From a virus, in the IMG/VR virus record IMGVR_UViG_3300024999_000080, positions 1-64,000 of that record: DNA of 64,000 nt, one strand, 5' to 3'. The notes under the pieces are model-generated. The model was given only the letters and a program-made list of their open reading frames with translations, was not told the origin of the DNA and did no database searches. Positions within the stretch are counted from its first letter, which is position 1, and every line of letters starts with the position of its first letter. This document shows positions 16,535 to 24,874 of the stretch, in pieces. The position numbers and the translations under genes were made by a program.

Positions 16535-16573
16535 AACTAAGATTTGAACGTTTTTGAAAGGAGAATATTTAAA

Positions 16574-16813
16574 ATGAATAAATTTGAAGAAGTATTTTCT
16601 GGAGTAGATATCGATAAACTTATTATGTATGAAATATACATTAATTTCTCTACTCATAATTTTGATGAATTAAAATTTGTATATGATAAAGCGGTAGAAT
16701 ATCACAAAACAATATTAAGTATAAGACATTGCGTTAAAAAGGCGATAAATGATGTTATTTTACAACATAAGAAAGTAGATGATTTTGTTAGGGAATTAAT
16801 AAAGAGTCTTTAA
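16574..16813 (+). CDS. Small hypothetical protein
   Basis: 79 residues from ATG 16574, with GAAAGGAG upstream. All-helical by composition. Not recognised. Confidence 0.5.
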   Translation: MNKFEEVFSGVDIDKLIMYEIYINFSTHNFDELKFVYDKAVEYHKTILSIRHCVKKAINDVILQHKKVDDFVRELIKSL

Positions 16814-16851
16814 ACCTTTGATTTTCTGGGAGCGAAAGGAGGTAACAAGAA

Positions 16852-17052
16852 GTGAATAAATTAACATTAGCTGAATTCGAGGCAATAGACAGAGTAAAAA
16901 TTAATGCTTTAATATCTTTGCTTGTTAATGAGGATGTTATTAATAGAAAAGAATTTTCGATAATGATAAAAAAGAATATTAATAATCTTGTTGATTGCAG
17001 TAGCAAAGAAAAGATAAAAGCAGAAATTAATATGTTTTTGATGAATCTTTAA
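16852..17052 (+). CDS. Small helical protein
   Basis: 66 residues from GTG 16852 behind AAAGGAGG. All-helical, no Cys. Not recognised. The next 113 bases hold only an orphan AGGAGG with a 4-codon frame. Confidence 0.5.
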   Translation: MNKLTLAEFEAIDRVKINALISLLVNEDVINRKEFSIMIKKNINNLVDCSSKEKIKAEINMFLMNL

Positions 17053-17165
17053 TATAGGAGGAATTATTAAATGAAATTACTATGATTATTCACATTAAAT
17101 CTTAATAATTACATTAAATTTAACTCTATTTTATTAATAAATAAATATTTAAAGGAGATTGTAAT

Positions 17166-17492
17166 ATGTATATGCCGATTTATTGTAGACAATGTGGCGA
17201 ACAATTAATCATAAGTAATATGGGATATGTAAGAGATGTAAACAACAAACCAGTGAGTATCTGTAATAATTGTTCTGAATTGGTTTTAGAGAAATTAAAA
17301 GCAGATAGACTAGTAGAAATTTATAAAGGTAATGCAATATATAAAAAAGATAATGTTTATTTCCCATATTGGGGATGTGCTTATTTTTATAATACCATTG
17401 AAGGCGTAAGAGATAGAATTGATCATCATGATATATCTATTGTTCCGACTGATTTGTTAAGAAAAGCAATAATGGGTGAAGATTTATTATAA
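17166..17492 (+). CDS. Zinc-ribbon protein
   Basis: 108 residues; CRQCG near residue 8 and CNNC near residue 36 make a zinc ribbon followed by an alpha/beta half with GCAYFYNTIEGVRDRIDHHD. Behind AAAGGAG. Function unknown. Confidence 0.55.
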   Translation: MYMPIYCRQCGEQLIISNMGYVRDVNNKPVSICNNCSELVLEKLKADRLVEIYKGNAIYKKDNVYFPYWGCAYFYNTIEGVRDRIDHHDISIVPTDLLRKAIMGEDLL

Positions 17493-17509
17493 ATTATGAA
17501 TATTTATAT

Positions 17510-17539
17510 TTGACTTTCCAACTCATTACATGCTATAAT
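17510..17539 (+). promoter_or_regulatory. Sigma-A promoter
   Basis: TTGACT (17510-17515), 18-base spacer, TATAAT (17534-17539), upstream of the gene at 17576. Confidence 0.7.
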
Positions 17540-17575
17540 GAATATAGAAATAAATATATAAGGAGTGATGAATAA

Positions 17576-17851
17576 ATGGCATCAGGCGAAGGAATTCGAA
17601 GTTTTATACATAAGCATTCATTATCAACAAGTTATAAGATAGTTCCTGAAGGAGATAGGAAAATTAATTATATCCCTGATGAAAAATATGATTGCCCAGT
17701 TTGTGGCAAGCACAATATTGGTACAGTGATAGGTGGGAACAAATTTTGCCAAGATTGTTTCATTGAATATAATCATATAGGAATATTCTCTATTCAATGG
17801 AATGGTGAATTAGTTCCTTATCATATTAATGAGTTTATAGATTGTGGATAA
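17576..17851 (+). CDS. Zinc-ribbon protein
   Basis: 91 residues with CPVCG near residue 42 and CQDC near residue 59, a zinc ribbon in the middle of the chain. First gene behind the 17.5 kb promoter. Unknown function. Confidence 0.55.
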   Translation: MASGEGIRSFIHKHSLSTSYKIVPEGDRKINYIPDEKYDCPVCGKHNIGTVIGGNKFCQDCFIEYNHIGIFSIQWNGELVPYHINEFIDCG

Positions 17852-17865
17852 AGGAGATTACATAA

Positions 17866-18078
17866 ATGAAAAAAGAAAAAGAAGGAACTTTTCTATGGGT
17901 TTTGCAAGAAGTAGCAAAATATGAGGGTGCATTAGCCAGTTGTGCAATTGAAGGGAATGAATTTGGAATAAAGCATTTAGATGCAATTGAGGATATGGAA
18001 TTGGTTGGAAAGTATTTGTATTTGAAGAAAGTGTTTGATTATTTGGAAGAGATGTATAATCCTAAAGAAAAGGAGTAA
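17866..18078 (+). CDS. Small acidic helical protein
   Basis: 70 residues, behind AAAGGAG, Glu/Lys-rich helices. Ends with the ribosome site (AAAGGAG) of the next gene. Not recognised. Confidence 0.5.
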   Translation: MKKEKEGTFLWVLQEVAKYEGALASCAIEGNEFGIKHLDAIEDMELVGKYLYLKKVFDYLEEMYNPKEKE

Positions 18079-18083
18079 ATTTA

Positions 18084-18374
18084 ATGTATTTTATTACAGG
18101 AATTGAGAAGTTAGATAAAGATTATGGTGTAAAAGGTACTAGATGCTTCGGATATAAGAAAACATGGTTAGAAGCAGATCATTCTGTAAGGGGTAATTCA
18201 TGTGATATTAATGAGACTATTTATGATTATGCTGTAATTGAATTTATTGAATCTGGATTGCATTTTATTTGTGATAAGAGATGGTTTTATAAATTTGATT
18301 ATGATAAGAGAATGTATGAAGCAATAAGTGAACCTGAAGAAGTTAAGGGATTGTGTAATTTTAGTATTGGGTAA
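18084..18374 (+). CDS. Hypothetical protein
   Basis: 96 residues starting 5 bases after the gene before. The pattern YFITGIEKLDKDYGVKGTRC followed by a beta-rich body recurs in small Bacillota phage proteins of unknown function. Confidence 0.5.
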   Translation: MYFITGIEKLDKDYGVKGTRCFGYKKTWLEADHSVRGNSCDINETIYDYAVIEFIESGLHFICDKRWFYKFDYDKRMYEAISEPEEVKGLCNFSIG

Positions 18375-18403
18375 GGAGATTCTGTTTTATTATAAAATAA
18401 AGC

Positions 18404-18432
18404 TTGACACAAATTGATAAATAAAGTATACT
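18404..18432 (+). promoter_or_regulatory. Sigma-A promoter with conserved leader (copy 1)
   Basis: TTGACA (18404-18409), 17-base spacer, TATACT (18427-18432). This and the promoter at 22991 share sequence through the leader: the AAAGGATGTGAA box (18474-18485), a 7-codon frame and ACATAACTAA. It drives the DUF2135-like gene through a roughly 150-base untranslated leader. Confidence 0.75.
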
Positions 18433-18491
18433 GAACACAAGGAAAACCAAAGACATTATATGAGTTAAGCATTAAAGGATGTGAAACTAAA

Positions 18492-18515
18492 ATGGGAGTA
18501 AAGATTCATACATAA
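18492..18515 (+). CDS. Leader peptide MGVKIHT (copy 1)
   Basis: A 7-codon frame 12 bases after GGA of AAAGGATGTGAA. The counterpart at 23079 encodes MIKEVYT at the same leader position, and both end ACA-TAA-CTAA. Conserved length, ribosome site and stop context favour translation. It could control the downstream gene by attenuation or ribosome stalling (inference). Confidence 0.45.
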   Translation: MGVKIHT

Positions 18516-18592
18516 CTAAACAAATTTATCTCAATCATGAATCATTTTAAATTAAAACAAATTATAATATAAATATTAGGAGGATGAAAGTA

Positions 18593-20641
18593 ATGAATTT
18601 TAATCAATTTAAAGGTTTAATGCAGGAAAATTTCAAACAAATGGTTAAGGATGCTACTCATTTATTTGAGGTTGATTTAGACAAGGAATTATTGTGGAAT
18701 TTGTATCTCGATAGCTTCCCAGAAGGTACTAATCCAATGTTTAGAAATAGACGAGAATTTGATTGTAGTTGTTGCAGACAATTTATCAAAAACATTGGCA
18801 ATGCAGTTATCATTAAAGATAATAAAATTACAACCATTTGGGACTTTGAAACAAATGATTCTACATTTCAACCAGTAATTAATGCTTTATCTAAATATGT
18901 AAAATCAAAAGTTGTCTCAGATATTTATGTTGCTAAAGAGAAAAAGATTGGAACAGATAAGAACTTTGAAAAGGGTGTAAATGGCAGTATTACTGAATGG
19001 CAACATTTTTATCTTGATCTTCCTGACAAATTTGTAGATCGAAGTGGAAAATCAGAAGGGGATATTAAAGGTGGTTTTAGAGACACACGAAATGTATTCA
19101 AAAGATCATTAGATGAAATTACAGAAGAAAGTTTGCTTACTATACTAGAGCTTATATCTCAGAACAGCCTATACAAAGGCGAAGAATGGAAAGCTGTATT
19201 GACTGAATTCCTTAAATATAAAAAGACATATGATAAACTCAAATCTAATAAAGAAAAAGAAAATTATACTTGGGAACAGTCAGTAAAAGTTGGTGGTTCT
19301 ATTGGTAAGATTAAAAACCATTCAATAGGAACATTGCTTATAAATATAAGTGAAGGAATGGATTTAGATTTAGCAGTTAAGAAATATGAAGCGATAGTGG
19401 CTCCTGAATCATATAAACGCAGTAAACCAATTTACACAAAAAAACAACTAGAAGATGCCAAGAAAACAATTATTGAATTAGGATATATGGATTCAATAAA
19501 TGGTCGTAGATTCGCAAATCCAGATGATATTTCTATAAATAATATCTTATTTTCTAATAAAGATTCTGCTAAGAGAATTAGTGGAATGGATATATTCGAT
19601 GAAATGTCAAGTAATATACCGATTAATCCTAAAAAGTTCTCAAAAGTTGAAGAAGTTTCTATTGATAATTTTATTAAAGATATTTTACCAACAGCCAAAG
19701 AACTTGAAGTATTTTTAGAGAATAAGCATTCTAGCAATATGGCATCATTGATTGCTCCTGAAAGTCGAGACCATAAAACAATGTTTAAATGGAGCAATAA
19801 TTTTTCATGGTCGTACTCAGGAAATATAACAGATAGTTCTATGAAAGAAAATGTTAAATCTGCTGGTGGTAACGTTGAGGGTATTTTAAGATTCTCTATT
19901 CAATGGAATGACAATGAATTTGATGGAAATGATTTAGATGCTCATTGTGTCGAACCAAATGGAAATCTAATTTATTATGGGGATAAAATTAATAGTCGTA
20001 CTACTGGTCAACTAGATATTGATATTCAAAGTCCTAAGAAAAATGTTCCGGCAGTAGAAAATATTACATGGACTAATAAAAATAAAATGCAAGAAGGTAT
20101 TTATAAGTTCTTAGTTCATAACTTTGCTCATCGCGGTGGAAGAGGTGGTTTTAAAGCAGAAATTGAATTTGATGGTCAAATATTCTCTTTTGATTATTCC
20201 AAAGAGTTAAGAAATGGTGAAAAGGTTCAAGTTGCAGAAGTTACTTTTAGTATAGACAAAGGATTTAGTATTGTAGAAAAATTACCATCCAATGTTTCTT
20301 CAAGAGAAGTATGGGGATTAAAAACAAATCAATTTGTACCAATATCAGTTGTATGCTTATCACCTAATTACTGGGATAGTCAACATGGACAAGGTAATTT
20401 ACATTATATGTTCATGCTCAAGGACTGTATTAACCCAGAACAGCCCAATGCCTTTTACGTAGAATTTTTGAAACAGGAATTAGTACCACATAGAAAATTC
20501 TTTGAAGCATTGGGAGCAAAAATGGCAGTAAAAGATGTTTCAGATCAGTTGTCAGGGGTTGGATTTTCATCTACTAAAAGAAATGAATTGTTAGTTAAGG
20601 TTAAAGGTAATATGGAGAGAATGGTTAAAATTAAATTCTAA
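18593..20641 (+). CDS. Large protein with DUF2135/YfaP-like domain
   Basis: 682 residues from ATG 18593; AGGAGG (18578-18583) abuts the upstream ATG 18584, so the later start is used. Residues about 432-555 ([46 protein letters not shown]) match the beta-sandwich DUF2135/YfaP type, often found with vWA proteins. An N-terminal CSCC-x-QF motif near residue 54 may bind metal. Function unknown. It is the first gene of the block leading to the vWA/PP2C/kinase genes and has its own conserved leader, so it may be a structural or substrate partner of that signalling set (inference). Confidence 0.65.
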   Translation: MNFNQFKGLMQENFKQMVKDATHLFEVDLDKELLWNLYLDSFPEGTNPMFRNRREFDCSCCRQFIKNIGNAVIIKDNKITTIWDFETNDSTFQPVINALSKYVKSKVVSDIYVAKEKKIGTDKNFEKGVNGSITEWQHFYLDLPDKFVDRSGKSEGDIKGGFRDTRNVFKRSLDEITEESLLTILELISQNSLYKGEEWKAVLTEFLKYKKTYDKLKSNKEKENYTWEQSVKVGGSIGKIKNHSIGTLLINISEGMDLDLAVKKYEAIVAPESYKRSKPIYTKKQLEDAKKTIIELGYMDSINGRRFANPDDISINNILFSNKDSAKRISGMDIFDEMSSNIPINPKKFSKVEEVSIDNFIKDILPTAKELEVFLENKHSSNMASLIAPESRDHKTMFKWSNNFSWSYSGNITDSSMKENVKSAGGNVEGILRFSIQWNDNEFDGNDLDAHCVEPNGNLIYYGDKINSRTTGQLDIDIQSPKKNVPAVENITWTNKNKMQEGIYKFLVHNFAHRGGRGGFKAEIEFDGQIFSFDYSKELRNGEKVQVAEVTFSIDKGFSIVEKLPSNVSSREVWGLKTNQFVPISVVCLSPNYWDSQHGQGNLHYMFMLKDCINPEQPNAFYVEFLKQELVPHRKFFEALGAKMAVKDVSDQLSGVGFSSTKRNELLVKVKGNMERMVKIKF

Positions 20642-20679
20642 AAATAAAATGATAAAATTTGAAGGAGTGTGTATTTATT

Positions 20680-21078
20680 ATGACAAATGCAAATACTGTA
20701 AACATTTTTGAGGTAGCTACTAGAAACATGTATAGGTTCCCATTTAAGGGCATGAGCAATGTTGAAGATATGTGGCAAATTAGTGTTAAAGAATTGGATT
20801 CTGTTTTCAAGGTTTTAAATTCTCAACTAAAGGAAGTACAAGAGGAAAGTTTGCTTGATGTAAGAACTCAGCAAGATCAAGAATTAGATATCAAAATTCA
20901 AATTATCAAATATATTGTTAAAGTTAAGCAAGAAGAAGCAGAAAAGCAATTGCAAGCAAAAAGTCTAAAAGAACAAAAGCAAAAACTTATGGAAATTTAT
21001 GCATCCAAAAAAGATGAAGATTTGCTGAAAAAGTCACCAGAAGAAATTAAAGCGATGATCGATGCGTTAGATAGTTAA
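20680..21078 (+). CDS. Phage coiled-coil protein
   Basis: 132 residues. N-terminal NIFEVATRNMYRFPFKG and VEDMWQISVKELDSVFKVLN followed by a long coiled coil with many Lys/Glu/Gln matches a widespread family of phage proteins of unknown function. A terminator follows. ATG 20680 sits 12 bases from GAAGGAG. Confidence 0.65.
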   Translation: MTNANTVNIFEVATRNMYRFPFKGMSNVEDMWQISVKELDSVFKVLNSQLKEVQEESLLDVRTQQDQELDIKIQIIKYIVKVKQEEAEKQLQAKSLKEQKQKLMEIYASKKDEDLLKKSPEEIKAMIDALDS

Positions 21079-21101
21079 GGTTTGATTGATTAGATTGATT
21101 G

Positions 21102-21142
21102 AATAAGTAGGGAGGGATAAATTCTCTCCTTGCTTATTTATT
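21102..21142 (+). terminator. Rho-independent terminator
   Basis: Inverted repeat AATAAGTAGGGAG (21102-21114) and CTCTCCTTGCTTATTT (21124-21139) with a short A/T loop and a T-rich end. Ends the 18.4 kb transcription unit. Confidence 0.75.
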
Positions 21143-21183
21143 AAAATGATACACATTACATAAAATATTAAGGAGATATATAA

Positions 21184-21384
21184 TTGAAAACACAACAAGA
21201 TATTTGCAACAAATTAGTTGAGTTGCAAAAAGAAAGAGATAAAGTAAATAAAGATATTAGGTTTTGTATTGATCAACATAATCATAGTTCTGGTATAAAT
21301 TTACACTATAAAAATCTATTAGAATTATTAAATTTTTATAATGGTAAAATATCTTCTTTGAATTGGGTTTTGGAATCAATATAA
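21184..21384 (+). CDS. Small coiled-coil protein
   Basis: 66 residues from TTG 21184 behind AAGGAG. Heptad-like N-terminus (LVELQKERDKVNKDI). Not recognised. Confidence 0.5.
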   Translation: MKTQQDICNKLVELQKERDKVNKDIRFCIDQHNHSSGINLHYKNLLELLNFYNGKISSLNWVLESI

Positions 21385-21399
21385 AAGGAGAAATGTAAA

Positions 21400-21879
21400 T
21401 TGCTAAGAGATGGAGAACCATGTAGTCATAGAGGTTGTTTAAATCATATCTCACATCCTTGTGAGGGTTGTGGAAGGATCAGAGGAAAGAATATAAAGAT
21501 GAAGGAATATAAGTTTAGAGCATGGGAACCGCTAAACAAGGAAATGATTTATTTTGACGGTTTTATTCCATTTAAAATAAGTGATAAATTTATTGAAGGA
21601 GCTTTGAGTTCACAGAATCAAGAGAAAAGATATTTAACAGTTATGAATTATGATGCTATTGAATTGATGCAATTCGCAGGAGTTGATGACTCAAGAGGGT
21701 TGGAAGTTTATGAAGATGATATTCTAGAAATTTGGATTGATGGTATCAAGCAAGATAATTATTATATTGTTGAAGATTCAAGAGAATTATATCTTGAAAT
21801 GAATAGGGATGATTCTTATTATCGTATATCAAAGATTAAAGTTGTAGGTAATAAGTGGGAAAATCCTGAGTTGGCATAA
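21400..21879 (+). CDS. yopX: YopX family protein with N-terminal Cys-rich extension
   Basis: 159 residues from TTG 21400, behind AAGGAG. Residues 7-25 hold CSHRGCLNHISHPCEGCG, a likely zinc site. From residue 34 (MKEYKFRAWEPLNKEMIYF) through GVDDSRGLEVYEDDILEIW and VVGNKWENPELA the chain is a typical YopX. ATG 21499 is the YopX start seen in relatives and could be an internal start; AGAGGAAAG lies upstream of it. The fusion, if real, is unusual. Confidence 0.75.
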   Translation: MLRDGEPCSHRGCLNHISHPCEGCGRIRGKNIKMKEYKFRAWEPLNKEMIYFDGFIPFKISDKFIEGALSSQNQEKRYLTVMNYDAIELMQFAGVDDSRGLEVYEDDILEIWIDGIKQDNYYIVEDSRELYLEMNRDDSYYRISKIKVVGNKWENPELA

Positions 21880-21916
21880 AACAAATATTTTAAGCTATAT
21901 TTTAGGAGGAAAAATA

Positions 21917-22219
21917 ATGCTATGTCTAAGAAATGAAACTTGTCATAAAGATACGTTATTCTGTTGTTATTCGTGTGAAGTGGTATGCTCAACAAAAAAT
22001 GATTGCAATGATGAAGAATGTATAAACAATCCAAATAGTATTATAAATAAAAAAGAGCAAGATATTAAACAAAAAGACGATATTGAATGGTTACTAAAAG
22101 AATTATTAGAAGCAGGTAAATATGCAGAAGTAGACTTTGAGAAAATTACTGAGGTAGCAAGGCGTAACGGATATGAAATTGATGAGGAATTGGATTTAGT
22201 TGAAATTGATACAGAATAA
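21917..22219 (+). CDS. Small Cys-rich protein
   Basis: 100 residues. N-terminal half has seven Cys (CLRNETC, CCYSC, CSTKNDC), C-terminal half is acidic and helical. Behind AGGAGG. Probably metal-binding; not recognised. Confidence 0.5.
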   Translation: MLCLRNETCHKDTLFCCYSCEVVCSTKNDCNDEECINNPNSIINKKEQDIKQKDDIEWLLKELLEAGKYAEVDFEKITEVARRNGYEIDEELDLVEIDTE

Positions 22220-22238
22220 TAAAAGGAGGAAATGAATA

Positions 22239-22304
22239 ATGAGTTATGGACGCAACCCATATTATATTTACAGCAGTGGCAGTGGTACTCTAGCAACAGT
22301 TTGA
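22239..22304 (+). CDS. Putative 21-residue peptide
   Basis: MSYGRNPYYIYSSGSGTLAT-V, behind AAAGGAGG at 9-base spacing. Tyr/Ser/Gly-rich. An overlapping frame from ATG 22232 gives a 34-residue product but has a poor ribosome-site spacing. Low certainty. Confidence 0.35.
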   Translation: MSYGRNPYYIYSSGSGTLATV

Positions 22305-22355
22305 AAACTATATATTCCCATAAAAAACCAATTTGATAGGAAATAGAAATTAAAC

Positions 22356-22385
22356 TTGACTTATTATATCAATTTATGTTATTAT
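22356..22385 (+). promoter_or_regulatory. Sigma-A promoter of the NMNAT gene
   Basis: TTGACT (22356-22361), 18-base spacer, TATTAT (22380-22385), followed by an A/T-rich leader and AGGAGG. Confidence 0.65.
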
Positions 22386-22421
22386 AAATATAGAAATAAA
22401 TATTTTAGGAGGAGAAAATAT

Positions 22422-22973
22422 ATGAAAAAGTATGACGTAGGCTTATTAGTAGGTCGTTTTAATGTATTTCATATAGGACATAAATCACTTGCAGATTTAG
22501 CATTAACCATGTGTGACAGACTATTAATTCTTGTAGGATCTTCACAAGAAAGCGGAACATTGCGTAATCCATTTTATGTATATACGAGAATGGAAATGAT
22601 TAGAGCAATATATCCAGAATCTAATGTGATAATTAAACCATTGCCAGATTTAACAAATGAAAATGATATTACTCCAATTTGGGGTAAATATGTTTTACAG
22701 AAAACTTATGAGATACTTCAAAAATATCCAGATGCTATGATTTACGGGAATGATGAATGTAGGTCTGGGTGGTTTGATCCAGAAGATATCAAAGATATGA
22801 CTGAAATTGTTGTATCTCGTTCTAATATTCTTATTTCTGCCACAGAATTAAGACAACTCATGGTAGATAATAATTGGCAAGAGTGGCGTAAATACCATAG
22901 TCCAGAATTACATCCATATTATTATCCTTTACGATGGGAATTAATGAATTGTGTTGATTATAAAGCTAAATAA
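22422..22973 (+). CDS. NMN/NaMN adenylyltransferase-like nucleotidyltransferase
   Basis: 183 residues. Joins a mononucleotide to AMP from ATP to make NAD or NaAD. Residues 11-20 are GRFNVFHIGH (the family's GRFxPxHxGH), Gly-Ser-Ser-Gln around 39-42 and ISATELR at 138-144 form the nucleotide-binding signature of the NadM/NadR type. ATG 22422 follows AGGAGG. It is followed by a nicotinamidase-like gene, and the window also encodes NAD-dependent ligase, so an NAD supply role is plausible. Substrate preference (NMN or NaMN) cannot be told from sequence. Confidence 0.85.
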   Translation: MKKYDVGLLVGRFNVFHIGHKSLADLALTMCDRLLILVGSSQESGTLRNPFYVYTRMEMIRAIYPESNVIIKPLPDLTNENDITPIWGKYVLQKTYEILQKYPDAMIYGNDECRSGWFDPEDIKDMTEIVVSRSNILISATELRQLMVDNNWQEWRKYHSPELHPYYYPLRWELMNCVDYKAK

Positions 22974-22990
22974 AATTATTCAAAATGCAC

Positions 22991-23020
22991 TTGACAAACA
23001 ATCAATAAATAATGTATACT
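22991..23020 (+). promoter_or_regulatory. Sigma-A promoter with conserved leader (copy 2)
   Basis: TTGACA (22991-22996), 18-base spacer, TATACT (23015-23020). The -10 is within a small inverted repeat (ATGTAT / ATACAT). Leader shares AAAGGATGTGAA (23060-23071) and ACATAACTAA with copy 1. Confidence 0.75.
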
Positions 23021-23078
23021 TAATACATGGTTAAGTTAAAACATTACATAAATTATTGAAAAGGATGTGAATCAAGAC

Positions 23079-23102
23079 ATGATCAAAGAGGTATATACAT
23101 AA
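23079..23102 (+). CDS. Leader peptide MIKEVYT (copy 2)
   Basis: 7-codon frame at the same leader position as MGVKIHT at 18492, behind the same AAAGGATGTGAA box and ending in the same ACA-TAA-CTAA. It precedes the nicotinamidase-like gene by 70 bases. Confidence 0.45.
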   Translation: MIKEVYT

Positions 23103-23172
23103 CTAATTTACATTGTTCTCTAATCCTTATTAAATACAAAAATAAAATTATAATGAAAGAAGGAAATTAAAA

Positions 23173-24081
23173 ATGAATACACGTTATGAAGAAATCGTAG
23201 ATGTACAAGCAATTGGAGTAGCACAAAACACTCGAAGTCTTAATGAAATTCTTGCAAAAGCAAATCAAGAAAAACTTCAACCTGCATCTAAAAATGTTGA
23301 GCAAGTATTGGTAATCGGAATAGACATCCAGAACGATTTTTTAGAGCAGGGAGCTTTAGCAGTACAAGGCAGTCATGGAGATACAGAAAGATTTACAAAA
23401 TTCATTTACGACAATATGGATAAAATTGCTCAAATTGCTGTATCAATTGACACTCATAACCCATTCCAAATTTTTCATCCTTGTTGGTGGGTAGATGCAG
23501 ATGGTAACAATCCTCCTCCATTCACACCAATTACTTTAAAAGATTTAGATGATGGAAAATGGTTTCCTGTAGTAGATCCAATGAAAAGTCGTAAATATGT
23601 TGAAGGATTAGAAGCAAAGGGTAAAAAGAATTTGTTAATTTGGACATATCATTGTCTTCAAGGTACTCATGGTGCAGCATTAGAAAATCAATTTGCAAAT
23701 ATGGTTTATTTTCACTCAGTTGCTAAGAAAACAATGGTTAATCGAATTGTTAAAGGAACAGATTATTTTAGCGAGATGTATGGAATATTTGCTCCAGAGT
23801 TTGATGAAAAAGGATTTATTAACCTTGATGTTTTGAATAAGATGGCTAAGTTTGATAAAATTGTAATCGGAGGTCAGGCTAGTGATTTCTGTTGTTATGA
23901 GAGTATTAAACAGTTACTAGAGTTTCACAAGAGTAATTCTGAACTTTTGAAAAAGGTATTCATTCTAGAAGATTGCATGTCTGCTGTGATGGATACTCCT
24001 GAACAAAGTAAAACTCGATATGATGAATTGAAGAAAGTATATAAAGTTAATATTGTAAAATCAACAGACTTAGTTCTTTAA
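23173..24081 (+). CDS. Nicotinamidase/isochorismatase-like cysteine hydrolase
   Basis: 302 residues, about 100 longer than typical nicotinamidases. Catalytic triad candidates: Asp51 (IDIQNDF), Lys184 (RIVKGTD) and Cys230/Cys231 (GGQASDFCCYES). Metal ligands resemble nicotinamidase: Asp93-x-His95 (SIDTHN) and His102 (FHPCWW). Nicotinamidase would turn nicotinamide into nicotinic acid for NAD resynthesis, in line with the NMNAT upstream. The extra length lies mainly between residues 108 and 180 and at the N-terminus. Isochorismatase-type chemistry on another substrate is possible. Confidence 0.75.
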   Translation: MNTRYEEIVDVQAIGVAQNTRSLNEILAKANQEKLQPASKNVEQVLVIGIDIQNDFLEQGALAVQGSHGDTERFTKFIYDNMDKIAQIAVSIDTHNPFQIFHPCWWVDADGNNPPPFTPITLKDLDDGKWFPVVDPMKSRKYVEGLEAKGKKNLLIWTYHCLQGTHGAALENQFANMVYFHSVAKKTMVNRIVKGTDYFSEMYGIFAPEFDEKGFINLDVLNKMAKFDKIVIGGQASDFCCYESIKQLLEFHKSNSELLKKVFILEDCMSAVMDTPEQSKTRYDELKKVYKVNIVKSTDLVL

Positions 24082-24134
24082 TAGTTTGATAAGATATAAA
24101 AATAAAATAAATTTAAGAAATGAGGAATATTAAA

Positions 24135-24806
24135 ATGGCAGACGTAATGGATATTTTAGGTATGGATGAAATGGAACAAGAAAATACTTCTATGGACGAT
24201 CTAAATAGTGAAAACATTAATTTAATCTTTATTGCAATTGATGAATCAGGTTCAATGGGTGGTTACATTAATGATATGAAGAAAAATCTTTCAGAGTTTA
24301 AAAGTGCATTAACTGATAGTAAAGAATCGGATGAAATGTTAGTGGCTAGAGCTAATTTCCATGATAGCAACATTGATATTGGAGGATATAAAAAGATTGA
24401 AGAATTTGATACAGCTTATAATGTGTACGGTATGACTCCATTATATGATGTAGTTGTTGAAGGTTCGGAGAAATTAGTCAATTATATGACTTACTTAAAA
24501 AATCAAGGAATGCGTGTTAAAGCTGTATTTGCAGTATTCTCAGATGGAGAAGACACAAGTTCTAAAAACAGCATTAGTCAGGCCAAAAATGTTATCACAG
24601 ATCTGAATAGTAAAGAGGTAACGACTGCATTCATTAGTTTTGGTTCAAGTGCTATGAGAGAAGCAAAGAATATGCAATTTAAAAATATTCTTCAGGTTGG
24701 ATCTTCTGCTAGTGAATTGCGTAAAGCATTTGATTGTCTATCTAAATCAGTTATTGAAAGTTCAAAATCAGTAGTTGCTCAAGCAGATGATTTCTTTACA
24801 ATGTAA
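24135..24806 (+). CDS. von Willebrand A domain protein, TerY-like
   Basis: 223 residues. Complete MIDAS: DESGSMG (Asp36, Ser38, Ser40), the Thr in YGMTPLYD and the Asp in FSDGEDTSS. It has the cytoplasmic vWA form with no signal peptide. Together with the next two genes (PP2C, protein kinase) it matches the vWA-phosphatase-kinase arrangement called the TerY-P triad. ATG 24135 is used (GAGGA upstream) rather than 24120. Confidence 0.8.
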   Translation: MADVMDILGMDEMEQENTSMDDLNSENINLIFIAIDESGSMGGYINDMKKNLSEFKSALTDSKESDEMLVARANFHDSNIDIGGYKKIEEFDTAYNVYGMTPLYDVVVEGSEKLVNYMTYLKNQGMRVKAVFAVFSDGEDTSSKNSISQAKNVITDLNSKEVTTAFISFGSSAMREAKNMQFKNILQVGSSASELRKAFDCLSKSVIESSKSVVAQADDFFTM

Positions 24807-24823
24807 TATGTAATAATTTAATT

Positions 24824-24857
24824 GACTAGTCCTGTTTGAAATATAGCAGGACTAGTC
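24824..24857. promoter_or_regulatory. 11-bp inverted repeat (terminator or operator)
   Basis: GACTAGTCCTG (24824-24834) and CAGGACTAGTC (24847-24857), perfect, 12-base loop. No T-run follows. Each arm contains the palindrome GACTAGTC, so a dimeric protein could also bind. It separates the vWA and PP2C genes. Confidence 0.55.
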
Positions 24858-24874
24858 ACAAATAGGAGGAAATA

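Noticed and set aside
17053-17165. AGGAGG followed by ATG before 17166
   Set aside because: The frame has four codons (MKLL) and stops; probably a decayed start or chance.
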